Part shown: in pieces, positions 1 through 8,159 of the stretch | Position numbering within the stretch: position 1 is the stretch's first letter | How the letters are laid out: each line of letters opens with the position of its first letter | DNA from: Bacteroidales bacterium | Lineage (GTDB): Bacteria > Bacteroidota > Bacteroidia > Bacteroidales > UBA932 | DNA: 40,334 bases | Assembly: GCA_017553545.1 (NCBI GenBank) | Contig: JAFZKT010000036.1 | Span: 1 to 40,334, forward strand | Direction: 5' to 3' | Made by a program: the position numbers and the translations under genes | Notes under the pieces: generated by a model | Seen by the model: the letters and a program-made list of their open reading frames with translations, nothing else | Databases searched by the model: none | Told to the model about the DNA's origin: nothing

Positions 1-1981
1 GTACGCGTGCGTGAAGCACGGTGAAGCCCTTGTCGGTGTCATGGTTCATGATCATACCGCGACGGGTGTTGAGGTCGCTCATGCAGGGACCCACATAGTC
101 GTTGGGCGTGATGATGTCCACGTTGTAGATGGGCTCGAGGATCTTCGGACCGGCGTTGCGGAAGGCCTCCTTGAAGGCGTTGCGGCCGGCGATGATGAAG
201 GCGATTTCCTTGGAGTCCACCGGGTGCATCTTACCGTCGTACACATACACGCGGATGTCACGGGCGTAGGAGCCGGTGAGCGGGCCTTCTTCCATCTTGG
301 ACTTGATACCCTTCAGGATGGCGGGCATGAAGCTGAGGTCGATGGAACCGCCAACCACGCAGTTGTAGAATTCCAGCTTGCCGCCCCACTCGAGATCCGT
401 GATGTCCTGGCTCTTGAAGTTGAAGATGACATCTTTTCCGTCGATCTTGAAGTTCTTGGGAGCTTCCTGGCCTTCCACATAGGGGCACACCAGCAGGTGA
501 ACCTCACCGAACTGACCGGCGCCGCCGGACTGTTTCTTGTGACGGTACTGGGCCGTTGCGATCTTGGTGATGGTCTCACGGTAAGGCACCTTGGGAGCGT
601 AAAGCTCAATCTGGAGCTTGAACTCATTGGTGACTCTCCACTTCACGTAGTTGATGTGCTGTTCGCCCATACCGGTGAGGATGGTCTGACGCAGTTCCTT
701 GGAGTATTCCACGCCGATGGTGGGATCCTGGGCCGCGATCTTGTTGAGGGCGTCGCCCACCTTGGCTTCGTCGTTCTTGTCCAGGGCCTTGACGGCGGTG
801 CGGTACTTGGCGTCCGGGAACACCATGTGCTTGATGGCTTCCTGTCCGGGAGCGGCCAGGGTGACGTCCGTCTTGCCGGCCTTGAGCTTCATCACGCAGC
901 CGATGTCACCGGCGCTGATGGAAGCGACCTTCTCCTTCTTGGAGCCGGCCACGGCGTAAATGGCGCTCAGGCGCTCACCGTTACCGGTTTCGGGGTTCAC
1001 CAGGTCTGCGCCCTCGTTGAGGGTGCCGCTCATCACCTTGAAGTAGGACACATCACCGAGGTGCTGCTCCACGCTGGTCTTGAAGATGAACAGGGAAACG
1101 GGACCTGCAGGGTCGCACTTGACGGAGCCGCCGTCCACGGTGGGCTCTTCCTTGCCTTCCGGTGAAGGAACCACGTTCACGATGAATTCCATCAGACGCT
1201 TCACGCCGATGTTTTCCTTGGCGGCCGTGCAGAACACGGGGATGGTTTCTCCCTTCAGGAGGCCCTGACGCAGGCCTTCGCGGATTTCATCGGTGGAAAG
1301 TTCCATGGTCTCGAAGAACTTCTCCATCAGTTCGTCGGAGCCTTCGGCGGCCTTTTCCATCAGTTCCGCACGGAGTTCCTCGGCTTCGTCCGCATAGGCG
1401 GCGGGGATGTCCAGTTCTTCGTTCTTCTTGTTGTAGAACTTCATGGTGATCACGTCCACGAAGCCTTCCAGGCCCAGGCCGGGATTCACGGGGAACTGGC
1501 AGAGGATGGCCTTCTTGCCGAATTCCTCACTGATGGCGGCTTTCACGCCGTCCCAGTTGGCTTTGTCGTGATCCAGCTGGTTCACGGCGATGACCATGGG
1601 GATACCGTACTGGTCTGCGTAACGGCCAAAGAGGGTGGTACCCACCTCGATGCCCGCAGAACCGTTCATCACCATCACGGCCGCTTCCACCACCTTGAAG
1701 GCGCTGAGGGCGCCGCCGGAGAAGTCGTCCGAACCGGGAGCGTCGATGAAGTTGATCTTGCAGCCACCGAACTCTGCGTACAGCGGAGTGGCGTTGATGG
1801 ACTTCTGGTTGGTCTGCTCGAATTCGGTGTTGTCCGACACGGTGTTCTTGTCTTCCACGGAGCCACGGCGGTCGATGACCTTGCCTTCGAAGAGCATGGC
1901 TTCGGACAGGGTGGTTTTACCGCTGCGGGGGGCGCCGATGAGGACGATGTTGCGAATGTTTTTCGTAGTGTAAGTTTTCAT
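1..1981 (-). CDS. fusA2: EF-G paralogue (EF-G2-like translation factor), 3' end cut by the window
   Basis: 660 codons are visible from ATG 1981; canonical EF-G is about 690-720 aa, so only the last few dozen residues are missing. EF-G domain order is clear: G domain, beta-barrel domain II, domain III (MGEQHINYVKWRV) and domain IV (SGGAGQFGEV, then DLNTRRG near the edge). The GTPase centre is degenerate. The P-loop GAPRSGKT (16-23) is kept, but switch I reads TNQKSIN (57-63) where EF-G has ERGITIT. G3 is DAPGS (80-84) instead of DTPGH, so the catalytic His is Ser. G4 is NQLD (134-137) instead of NKMD. This resembles the Bacteroides EF-G2 paralogue reported to support translation without GTP hydrolysis under starvation. 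Family assignment is strong; loss of GTPase activity is inferred from the residues. Confidence 0.9.
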   Translation of the reverse strand, partial: MKTYTTKNIRNIVLIGAPRSGKTTLSEAMLFEGKVIDRRGSVEDKNTVSDNTEFEQTNQKSINATPLYAEFGGCKINFIDAPGSDDFSGGALSAFKVVEAAVMVMNGSAGIEVGTTLFGRYADQYGIPMVIAVNQLDHDKANWDGVKAAISEEFGKKAILCQFPVNPGLGLEGFVDVITMKFYNKKNEELDIPAAYADEAEELRAELMEKAAEGSDELMEKFFETMELSTDEIREGLRQGLLKGETIPVFCTAAKENIGVKRLMEFIVNVVPSPEGKEEPTVDGGSVKCDPAGPVSLFIFKTSVEQHLGDVSYFKVMSGTLNEGADLVNPETGNGERLSAIYAVAGSKKEKVASISAGDIGCVMKLKAGKTDVTLAAPGQEAIKHMVFPDAKYRTAVKALDKNDEAKVGDALNKIAAQDPTIGVEYSKELRQTILTGMGEQHINYVKWRVTNEFKLQIELYAPKVPYRETITKIATAQYRHKKQSGGAGQFGEVHLLVCPYVEGQEAPKNFKIDGKDVIFNFKSQDITDLEWGGKLEFYNCVVGGSIDLSFMPAILKGIKSKMEEGPLTGSYARDIRVYVYDGKMHPVDSKEIAFIIAGRNAFKEAFRNAGPKILEPIYNVDIITPNDYVGPCMSDLNTRRGMIMNHDTDKGFTVLHARV

Positions 1982-2019
1982 CGTATTATTAATTACTTTT
2001 GCTAATTCTCTGAAAGTCT

Positions 2020-2028
2020 GCAAATGTA
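2020..2028 (-). promoter_or_regulatory. -7 box (TACATTTGC) for the EF-G paralogue
   Basis: It matches the Bacteroidota TAnnTTTG consensus on the minus strand, with the box G 40 nt upstream of ATG 1981. It lies 12 bp back-to-back from the plus-strand box at 2041. No convincing -33 TTTG was seen. Confidence 0.7.
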
Positions 2029-2040
2029 GTGATTTTTGCT

Positions 2041-2049
2041 TATATTTGC
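2041..2049 (+). promoter_or_regulatory. -7 box (TATATTTGC) for the beta-barrel gene
   Basis: TAnnTTTG match with its G 33 nt upstream of ATG 2081, giving a leader of about 28 nt. It is the divergent partner of the box at 2020-2028. Confidence 0.7.
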
Positions 2050-2080
2050 AACCGATAAACGCATCTCAAATACACGTAAT

Positions 2081-2746
2081 ATGAAGAAAATCATTGTAAG
2101 CGTCATGATGGCCGTCCTCTGCCTGAGTGCAGCCGGCCAGAACATCAAGGATTCCCTCTGGGAGGAGGATGACATCAACCTCACCATCGGTAATTCCAAG
2201 TGGGGCGTCGGGTTCCAGACCTCCTTTATGTACAACTATTCCCTGGGCGCTCCCGACGGAATGCTCCCCAGCGGCTTTGGATTGGAAATTATGCCCATTG
2301 AGCTGCGCTGGAACGGTTGGAGAAGCGGATTCATCACCATCGGCCTGGTGGACATGTTCTTCGATTGGCAGTATCTGGCAACCGATATGCGCTTTGATTC
2401 CACGGTTTCGCCCGTAGGCATCAAAGCCACCGCGCACGGCAGCGGAACCCGTTTCAATTTCGGCGTGGGCGTTCCCGTGGGCATCAGCCAGAATTTCGGG
2501 AAATTCGGCATTTCCCTCGCCGCCATCCCCGGCGTGGGATTCTACAGCTACAGCAACAACTACGACGAAAACAATTACCACATCGAGGAAACGTTCTATC
2601 CCCGGTCCAACCGCTACAACTTCCAGCTGGATCTGAAGTGCGGCCTGTGGTACGGCAATATCGGCCTGGTATTCCGCTACAGCCCCATGAAGTCCGTGGA
2701 TATGAACACCACCATCCTTTCCGTGGGTCTGTCCCTCCGCAGCTAA
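2081..2746 (+). CDS. Outer-membrane beta-barrel-like protein of unknown function
   Basis: 221 aa. The start at 2081 gives a clean signal peptide (MKKIIVSVMMAVLCLSAAGQ, cleavage near residues 18-20); an in-frame ATG at 2036 would overlap the -7 box. The mature chain alternates aromatic and small residues in short amphipathic strands (for example 'FNFGVGVPVGI', 'FGISLAAIPGVGFYSY', 'GNIGLVFRYSP') and ends in 'ILSVGLSLRS', as expected of a small 8-10-stranded barrel. No enzymatic motif is visible. It is followed after one base by rnhB, so the two are probably cotranscribed. The barrel call is inference from strand pattern. Confidence 0.6.
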   Translation: MKKIIVSVMMAVLCLSAAGQNIKDSLWEEDDINLTIGNSKWGVGFQTSFMYNYSLGAPDGMLPSGFGLEIMPIELRWNGWRSGFITIGLVDMFFDWQYLATDMRFDSTVSPVGIKATAHGSGTRFNFGVGVPVGISQNFGKFGISLAAIPGVGFYSYSNNYDENNYHIEETFYPRSNRYNFQLDLKCGLWYGNIGLVFRYSPMKSVDMNTTILSVGLSLRS

Positions 2747-2747
2747 A

Positions 2748-3350
2748 TTGTTGCCTTATCTGGAATACGGTCGGCTGGAAGCCGGCTGCGACGAAGCCGG
2801 CCGGGGTCCCCTGGCCGGCCCCGTTTTTGCCGCCGCCGTCATCCTGCCGCCGGAATTCGACCTTCCGGGGCTGAACGACTCCAAACAGCTGAGTGAAAGG
2901 CAGCGGGAAACCCTCCGGCCCCTCATCGAGGAGCAGGCCGTCGCCTGGGCCGTGGAGGCCGTCCAACCGGAGGAAATTGACAGGTTGAACATTCTATGGG
3001 CCTCCGTCACGGGAATGCAGCGGGCGGTTTTGAAACTGGATCCCGCCCCGGCGTTTCTCCTGATCGACGGCAACAAGTTCCGTCCTTTCGGCCCATACGG
3101 ATTCAAGGATTACAGGACTGTCGTGCACGGTGACGCCACCTACGCATCCATCGCCGCCGCATCCATCCTCGCGAAAACCTGCCGCGACGACTTTATGCGT
3201 CAGCTGGCGCAGGAGTATCCGCAGTATGGCTGGGAGCGTAACATGGGCTACCCCACACCGGATCACATCGACGCCATCCGCCGCTACGGCTATACGCCCT
3301 GGCACCGGAAATCCTTCCATGTGAAGGAGCTGGAGCCGTCGCTGTTCTAG
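2748..3350 (+). CDS. rnhB: Ribonuclease HII
   Basis: 200 aa, full length for the family. It cleaves the RNA strand of RNA-DNA hybrids, including single ribonucleotides in DNA. Visible motifs: EAGCDEAGRGPLAGPV (11-26), carrying the catalytic Asp-Glu pair; LNDSKQLSERQR; an Asp in 'LLIDGNKF'; and 'GDATYASIAAASILAKTCRD', the type II signature. The best start is TTG 2748, one base after the upstream TAA, which preserves the usual N-terminus 'LPYLE..EAGCDEAGRG'; a second TTG follows at 2751. Non-ATG initiation next to the upstream stop suggests translational coupling to the barrel gene. Confidence 0.95.
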   Translation: MLPYLEYGRLEAGCDEAGRGPLAGPVFAAAVILPPEFDLPGLNDSKQLSERQRETLRPLIEEQAVAWAVEAVQPEEIDRLNILWASVTGMQRAVLKLDPAPAFLLIDGNKFRPFGPYGFKDYRTVVHGDATYASIAAASILAKTCRDDFMRQLAQEYPQYGWERNMGYPTPDHIDAIRRYGYTPWHRKSFHVKELEPSLF

Positions 3351-3380
3351 ATAACCGTTTTTTATTACAAATAAATTACA

Positions 3381-3389
3381 TAACTTCGC
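3381..3389 (+). promoter_or_regulatory. Weak -7 box (TAACTTCGC) for the peptide-lipoprotein-M6 cluster
   Basis: One mismatch to TAnnTTTG (TTCG for TTTG), 23 nt upstream of ATG 3411 in an AT-rich gap after rnhB. It is the best candidate start of this operon. Confidence 0.4.
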
Positions 3390-3410
3390 AAGGATATACG
3401 CATATATATT

Positions 3411-3548
3411 ATGAAGCGACCCTACGAACACCCGGCCATTGATCTCATCCAAGTGAGGCCGCAGTGTCTTTCCAACGAATCTATCACTCCCGCCGGAGGA
3501 GAAACCGATTGGGTAAGAATACTGGTTGTTGACGAAGACCCCTGTTAA
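3411..3548 (+). CDS. 45-aa peptide of the MK-x-Y-x-x-P type
   Basis: ATG 3411 to TAA 3548. It begins MKRPYEHPAIDLIQV and ends in VVDEDPC. Short peptides starting MKK-x-Y-x-x-P followed by a hydrophobic stretch and an acidic/glycine-rich tail are common in Bacteroidales next to surface lipoproteins and secreted proteases; their role is unknown to me. There is no signal peptide or membrane segment. The two cysteines (residue 19 and the C-terminal residue 45) are notable. It sits 12 bp upstream of the fimbrillin-like lipoprotein with no promoter between, so cotranscription is likely. Coding is supported by the own start, upstream box and family-like N-terminus rather than by recognised homology. 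Confidence 0.6.
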   Translation: MKRPYEHPAIDLIQVRPQCLSNESITPAGGETDWVRILVVDEDPC

Positions 3549-3560
3549 AACGTGAATCCC

Positions 3561-4889
3561 ATGAATAAATCAGTATTTTGTATCCTGATTCTCTCCTGCC
3601 TCGCCTCTTGTGCGAAGAAGGAGGAAAAAATGCCGAATGGGGTTCAGTCCGTTCAGGCGGAGGAGCCTTCTCCCATTTTCCACGCCACCCTGGAAGAGAA
3701 CACCAAGGTATTTGTCAATGAAACCGAGGAAGGAGGGAAAAAGAGTCTGAAAGTCTTGTGGAATGCGAATGACTATATCAGCGTTTTCCCAAAGACCACC
3801 CGTAATAAGAAATACCGCTTTACCGGAGCCGATGGCGCCGCCAGCGGGGATTTTGAGGACGTAACGGAGAGTTTCGGCTCGGGTTCTGCCATCTCGTACA
3901 ACATTGCCCTGTACCCCTACAGCGCGGACGCTTATTATTATCCGGCCTTCGACTACATCCATACCACCTTCCCCAGGATTCAGGCATACCGCGCCGGTTC
4001 CTTCGGTCCCGATGCCAACCTGATGGTGGCCAAGAGCAACGATACGGACCTGTCCTTCAAGAACGCCGGGGGGTACCTGTGCCTGCAACTGTTCGGATCC
4101 GGAATCAACGTCCGCTCCGTCATTCTGAGCGGAAATGCCAACGAGTCCCTGTCGGGACCCGTCAATATCGGCTTTACCGGCCCGTCCATCAACGTTCAGC
4201 AAGTTGCCGGCCATGTGGAGGAAGGGATGCTGGAAGATTTGTCCGTGGTTACGCTCACGGATGAACTCGACGACAGCCGTTCTCTCCCGGATATGTCCTT
4301 CGACATCACAGACCCCTCTCTACTGACCAAAGACATTGTGCTTTCCGCCGCTTCTCCGGTGGAACTGGGAAGCAGTTCGGCCAGCTCCACCATTTTCTGG
4401 ATGGCGGTTCCTCCCGTCCATCTTCAAAACGGATTTACGGTAACCGTCGTTGACGACAATGGTCAGGTATATCAAAAATCCACCGGTAATGCAACCACCT
4501 TCCAGCGGAACAAACAGATTAAGATGAAGGCCTTTGAGTTGAAGCCGGCCAGCGCCCTGGCACCACTCACCAAGGACCAGATGGGTTCACATCCGGTTAC
4601 CGGAACGGGATACGAATACAGTGCCTCTACGGACCAGGTGAATATTTATGAGCAGGACGGCGAGGTATGGGCCCGCTTCCTCCGCGTCCCCAGCCTCACC
4701 ATGATTGAGATTGGACCGCTCCCGGCCGATGTTTCCGCCGGCACCACCGTCACCTCCAATGTCAAGACGTATGTGGGAGGAACGCAGACGGAAGCGAAAG
4801 AGAATATCAAGCTTACCGTTCAGTCCATCAGCGGGGGAATCATCAACCTGGTTTCCGACGAAGGGACCCGTTACGCCATCCGCTTTTAA
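3561..4889 (+). CDS. Fimbrillin-like surface lipoprotein
   Basis: 442 aa from ATG 3561; the GTG at 3552 is less likely because ATG 3561 gives an ideal lipoprotein signal, lipobox LASC with Cys17 followed by Lys-Lys-Glu-Glu. The N-terminal half matches the fimbrillin/Mfa-like pattern: a conserved 'VLWNANDYISVFP' (tryptophan, then Asp-x-Ile-x-Val-Phe), a 'YRFTG' strand, then an 'ALYPY' strand. The C-terminal third (from about residue 330) is a separate beta-rich domain. Known members are fimbrial subunits or surface adhesins anchored after lipidation. It lies 12 bp upstream of the M6 protease in the same operon. Family assignment is moderate; an adhesin role is inference. Confidence 0.65.
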   Translation: MNKSVFCILILSCLASCAKKEEKMPNGVQSVQAEEPSPIFHATLEENTKVFVNETEEGGKKSLKVLWNANDYISVFPKTTRNKKYRFTGADGAASGDFEDVTESFGSGSAISYNIALYPYSADAYYYPAFDYIHTTFPRIQAYRAGSFGPDANLMVAKSNDTDLSFKNAGGYLCLQLFGSGINVRSVILSGNANESLSGPVNIGFTGPSINVQQVAGHVEEGMLEDLSVVTLTDELDDSRSLPDMSFDITDPSLLTKDIVLSAASPVELGSSSASSTIFWMAVPPVHLQNGFTVTVVDDNGQVYQKSTGNATTFQRNKQIKMKAFELKPASALAPLTKDQMGSHPVTGTGYEYSASTDQVNIYEQDGEVWARFLRVPSLTMIEIGPLPADVSAGTTVTSNVKTYVGGTQTEAKENIKLTVQSISGGIINLVSDEGTRYAIRF

Positions 4890-4901
4890 AACGACACAGC
4901 C

Positions 4902-7418
4902 ATGAAAAAGATACTTCTTTCCCTGATCACTTTGCTGCTGGCCCTGTCGTTTGCATGGGCCGTACCCGCAGACCCCACTCCGTATGAGTACAAGCAGCCC
5001 GACGGCTCCATCATCGTGCTGCAAAACCACGGCGACGAATATTTCCACTGGACGACGGACGCTTTGGGCCGTGTAGTGGAATTCTGCGAAGACGGATACT
5101 GGCGCCTTTTCAAGGGTGATTTCAACGCAATGGCAGCCGCGGCCGAAAAAGTTCGCTCGGAGATGGACCTGGCCTGGTCGTCCCACGACAATCCGTGGGA
5201 AACGAACTTCGGAGACCGTAAAGTGCTCTGCCTTCTGGCAAACTTCTCGGATATCGCCTTTACTGTCTCGGACCCGTACACACACTTCTACAACATGCTC
5301 AATCAGCAGGGGTATGATTTCAATGGCGCAAACGGGTCGGTCCGGGACTATTATATAGACAACTCTTTGAACCAGTATCGGCCTGAATTCGACGTGTTCG
5401 GACCTGTCACGCTTTCGCAGACGGAGGAATACTATGATTCCAACGGCGTTTACCTTGCCATCCAGGAGGCATACGACCTGTTGTCATCGCAGATCAACAT
5501 CTCCGACTACGATACGAATAACGACGGGAAGATTGACATGGTGCTGTTCTACTTCCCCGGATATAATGAGGCTGAAGGCGGCCCCACAACCACCATCTGG
5601 CCCCACCGCGGCCATTCAGGCAGCGAATATTGCAAACTGGGCGGGCTGAGCCTCTGGCAGTATTTCTGCACATCGGAACTCCGTGGCAGCAGCGGAACCA
5701 ACTACGCCGCCATCGGCACCACCTGCCACGAATTCGCCCATTCCCTGGGTCTGCCGGACTTCTACGACACAGACAAATCTTCCAGTGGCGGCGAAAACAC
5801 TTTCACCACCGAGACCGTAGACTTGATGAGCGGCGGCAACTACAACGACAATGGCCGCAAACCTCCTTATCTGAATGCGTTGGAACGCTATATGCTGGGC
5901 TGGATGACGGATGAAGAGTTCCCGACACTTTATATGCCGGGCGACTATACGCTGCGCCCCATCAAGGAAAACAAGGCATACCGCCTCAATACCGGGAATC
6001 CAAACGAATATTTCATTCTGGAAGACCGTGTGCAGGATGCAAAGAGTGACGGAAGGTGGGGATGGGACAACTCCTCCGGAGTCTACAGAGGCCTCTACGT
6101 CTACCACGTGGACCAGTCCAACCGGGTTGTCTATGGCGGCCTCACGGCCAAGGCGATATGGAATTCGAACAAAATCAACGCCTATGGCGGTCATCCCTGT
6201 TTCCGCCTCATTCCCGCCATATCCAACCCCGGCAATAACCCCCAAAAGTACGGATACGGAAACAATACCACCAGTTATAATGTAACGTCCTGTACTCCGG
6301 TGGACTGGGACGGCAACCAGATAGGCGTAACGCTCACGAATATCACCCGATCCGGCGCCGCCGCCACCTTTACGGCCACGTTCACTTCCGGCCGCATCAT
6401 CTGCGGATATGTGAAAGATCTGGACGGGACGGCCATTTCGGGGGCCCAGATCAGTCTCACCCAGAGCGACGGCTCCTTCGATGGCGCTCCTGCGGTGGTG
6501 GACGGCAGCACAGTCTGCACCACGGACACTCAGGGCTACTATTCCTTCGAGCTGGATTCCGGCGCTTCGGATTATCAAATTGTCCGCGCCTGGAAGGAAG
6601 GGTACAAGCCCACCGCCGTCAATGTGACCATCTCAACGCTGGTTACCAACCTGGACTTTGTCCTCCTGCAGCCCGGACAGGGCCCGCGTGCGGACCTTAT
6701 CCGCTACGATGAGAATAACGACCTGGGTTCGCTATCCCTTGGAACCGGCACAAGGGCTGTCGGCTTTAAATATACGGCTGCGGAACTGTCTTCGATGGGT
6801 GCCGTCGGTGCCCAGCTGGAAACCATTACCTTCTATATGAACGCCGCAACCGGAACGACTGCTTATATCCTGGCGGACTTGGGCACCACCCAAACGCTCC
6901 GGAAGGAAATCACGTCCCAGTATGAGAAGAACCAGTTCGTCACCATCGATGTCATGGCCGACAACATTATCATTCCGTCCGGAAAGGATTTATATATTGG
7001 CGTCGGTTTTGTGGATATACAGAGCGGTACTTATCCTTTCAGTTACTTTGGCAGCGACACCGATACAATGGGCGCCTACAGGGTAAGCAACTTTTTGACA
7101 TCCGCATCCTGGAGCGCGTCGGGTTTCTCCGGCGATTCCTATCCCCACTATGCGGTATCGGCAACCCTCCGGCCAGTGCAGGGCGTCACTTTCTCCGACT
7201 TCGGCGTGAGTTATATCAAGGAAGAGAATGATGTTCCCACGCTGGTGCTTGCCCAGGGCAAGTCCTACAAGAGCACCACCTGGTATCTGGACGGCGTCGA
7301 GCAGGAGAATCCGCCTGCAACCACCTCCCTGTCCAGCGGCACACACACATACCTGGCCCGCATCCTTTACCATGACGGGTCCATAGAACGTGTGTATTAT
7401 GATGTGACCAAACAGTAA
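4902..7418 (+). CDS. Secreted M6-family zinc metalloprotease with carboxypeptidase-regulatory-like domain
   Basis: 838 aa. A signal peptide occupies residues 1-20. The catalytic domain carries HEFAHSLGLPD (276-286), the HExxHxxGxxD motif of immune-inhibitor-A-like metallopeptidases, preceded by a calcium-binding-like 'DYDTNNDGKID' (202-212) and followed by a met-turn-like 'VDLMSGGNY' (about 306-314). Residues about 497-585 form a carboxypeptidase-regulatory-like Ig fold ('GYVKDLDGTAISGAQISL' ... 'TDTQGYYSFEL'). The remaining C-terminus is beta-rich and ends 'HDGSIERVYYDVTKQ'; I see no typical type IX sorting domain. It is the second large gene after the fimbrillin-like lipoprotein, 12 bp downstream. 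It should cleave extracellular or host proteins; the substrate is unknown. Confidence 0.9.
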   Translation: MKKILLSLITLLLALSFAWAVPADPTPYEYKQPDGSIIVLQNHGDEYFHWTTDALGRVVEFCEDGYWRLFKGDFNAMAAAAEKVRSEMDLAWSSHDNPWETNFGDRKVLCLLANFSDIAFTVSDPYTHFYNMLNQQGYDFNGANGSVRDYYIDNSLNQYRPEFDVFGPVTLSQTEEYYDSNGVYLAIQEAYDLLSSQINISDYDTNNDGKIDMVLFYFPGYNEAEGGPTTTIWPHRGHSGSEYCKLGGLSLWQYFCTSELRGSSGTNYAAIGTTCHEFAHSLGLPDFYDTDKSSSGGENTFTTETVDLMSGGNYNDNGRKPPYLNALERYMLGWMTDEEFPTLYMPGDYTLRPIKENKAYRLNTGNPNEYFILEDRVQDAKSDGRWGWDNSSGVYRGLYVYHVDQSNRVVYGGLTAKAIWNSNKINAYGGHPCFRLIPAISNPGNNPQKYGYGNNTTSYNVTSCTPVDWDGNQIGVTLTNITRSGAAATFTATFTSGRIICGYVKDLDGTAISGAQISLTQSDGSFDGAPAVVDGSTVCTTDTQGYYSFELDSGASDYQIVRAWKEGYKPTAVNVTISTLVTNLDFVLLQPGQGPRADLIRYDENNDLGSLSLGTGTRAVGFKYTAAELSSMGAVGAQLETITFYMNAATGTTAYILADLGTTQTLRKEITSQYEKNQFVTIDVMADNIIIPSGKDLYIGVGFVDIQSGTYPFSYFGSDTDTMGAYRVSNFLTSASWSASGFSGDSYPHYAVSATLRPVQGVTFSDFGVSYIKEENDVPTLVLAQGKSYKSTTWYLDGVEQENPPATTSLSSGTHTYLARILYHDGSIERVYYDVTKQ

Positions 7419-7425
7419 ATTTCCC

Positions 7426-7434
7426 TATCTTTGC
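7426..7434 (+). promoter_or_regulatory. -7 box (TATCTTTGC) for lipoprotein 7452
   Basis: TAnnTTTG match 7 bp after the M6 stop codon, with its G 19 nt upstream of ATG 7452. It indicates an independent promoter for the small lipoprotein. Confidence 0.65.
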
Positions 7435-7451
7435 AGAAAACCACTTGACCT

Positions 7452-8090
7452 ATGAAGAAATTATTGATTCTCCTCTCTATGGCAGCAGTCCTGGCTGGCT
7501 GTGGAAAAGGTAACAAGGAAAACCCCAAAGCCAGCTACCTGCCCGGCTTCTGGGTATGCACGGAAAGACTCCACGGTGCCGCCGTGGACAAGGATCCGCT
7601 GGCCTTTGAGTTCAAGTCCTATAAAGAGGCCCACCGGAACAGCAATGGTTATACAAGCATCTATGACTGGGGCTTTCAGGGAGAACAGCTTGTTTTCTCC
7701 GGCATGGCTGTAAATCCTGCCATTGAACTCCTCCAGCTGGACAGCAAGCACATGAAATGGAACTGGACGCTGAACGGTGAAACCTGGACGGAGACATTCG
7801 CTAACGTAACGGCTTTTCTCCTTGATGGAAAGTGGAAGGCAAGATATATGAATGCCGATACGGTGTATGACGTAGTATTCACGTCAAACGGGAATTCCAC
7901 CTGGCAGAATGGAAGCAAAATTGAATCTATCCAATGGTTTATGGAGATCAATGACAACGGCCATATTCTCCTTTATTTCCAGGATAACGGAATCATTGGA
8001 GACCGTTTTCTCCTCAACCAGGTGGTCTCCGACAATGAGTTGGATTGGATGAGAACCCATGACTCCGTACATCTGAAGATGACCAAGTAA
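7452..8090 (+). CDS. Small lipoprotein, possibly lipocalin-like
   Basis: 212 aa. Signal peptide with lipobox LAGC (Cys17) followed by Gly-Lys. The mature part starts with 'YLPGFWVCTE' and shows repeated short beta-strands with 'LLQLDSKHMKWNW' and 'LLDGKWKARYM', reminiscent of lipocalin-like beta-barrels that open with a G-x-W motif. No catalytic residues were recognised. It has its own -7 box and is followed by a terminator, so it is probably monocistronic. It shares general architecture with the lipoprotein at 15791 (Cys17, early G-x-W), though I cannot establish homology by eye. Confidence 0.6.
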   Translation: MKKLLILLSMAAVLAGCGKGNKENPKASYLPGFWVCTERLHGAAVDKDPLAFEFKSYKEAHRNSNGYTSIYDWGFQGEQLVFSGMAVNPAIELLQLDSKHMKWNWTLNGETWTETFANVTAFLLDGKWKARYMNADTVYDVVFTSNGNSTWQNGSKIESIQWFMEINDNGHILLYFQDNGIIGDRFLLNQVVSDNELDWMRTHDSVHLKMTK

Positions 8091-8113
8091 GAAGCAATCA
8101 TATCCGACGAAGA

Positions 8114-8142
8114 AGCCCCCGGCAGGTGCCGAGGGCTTTTTT
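8114..8142 (+). terminator. Rho-independent terminator after the 7452 lipoprotein gene
   Basis: Ten-position stem (AGCCC-CGGC arms at 8114-8123 and 8128-8137, one C/A mismatch), AGGT loop and six Ts at 8137-8142. It lies between convergent genes and may also act on dpp7 transcripts, although the minus-strand T-tract is weaker (CTTCTTCG). Confidence 0.85.
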
Positions 8143-8159
8143 CGTGGGATTCCCTAACG

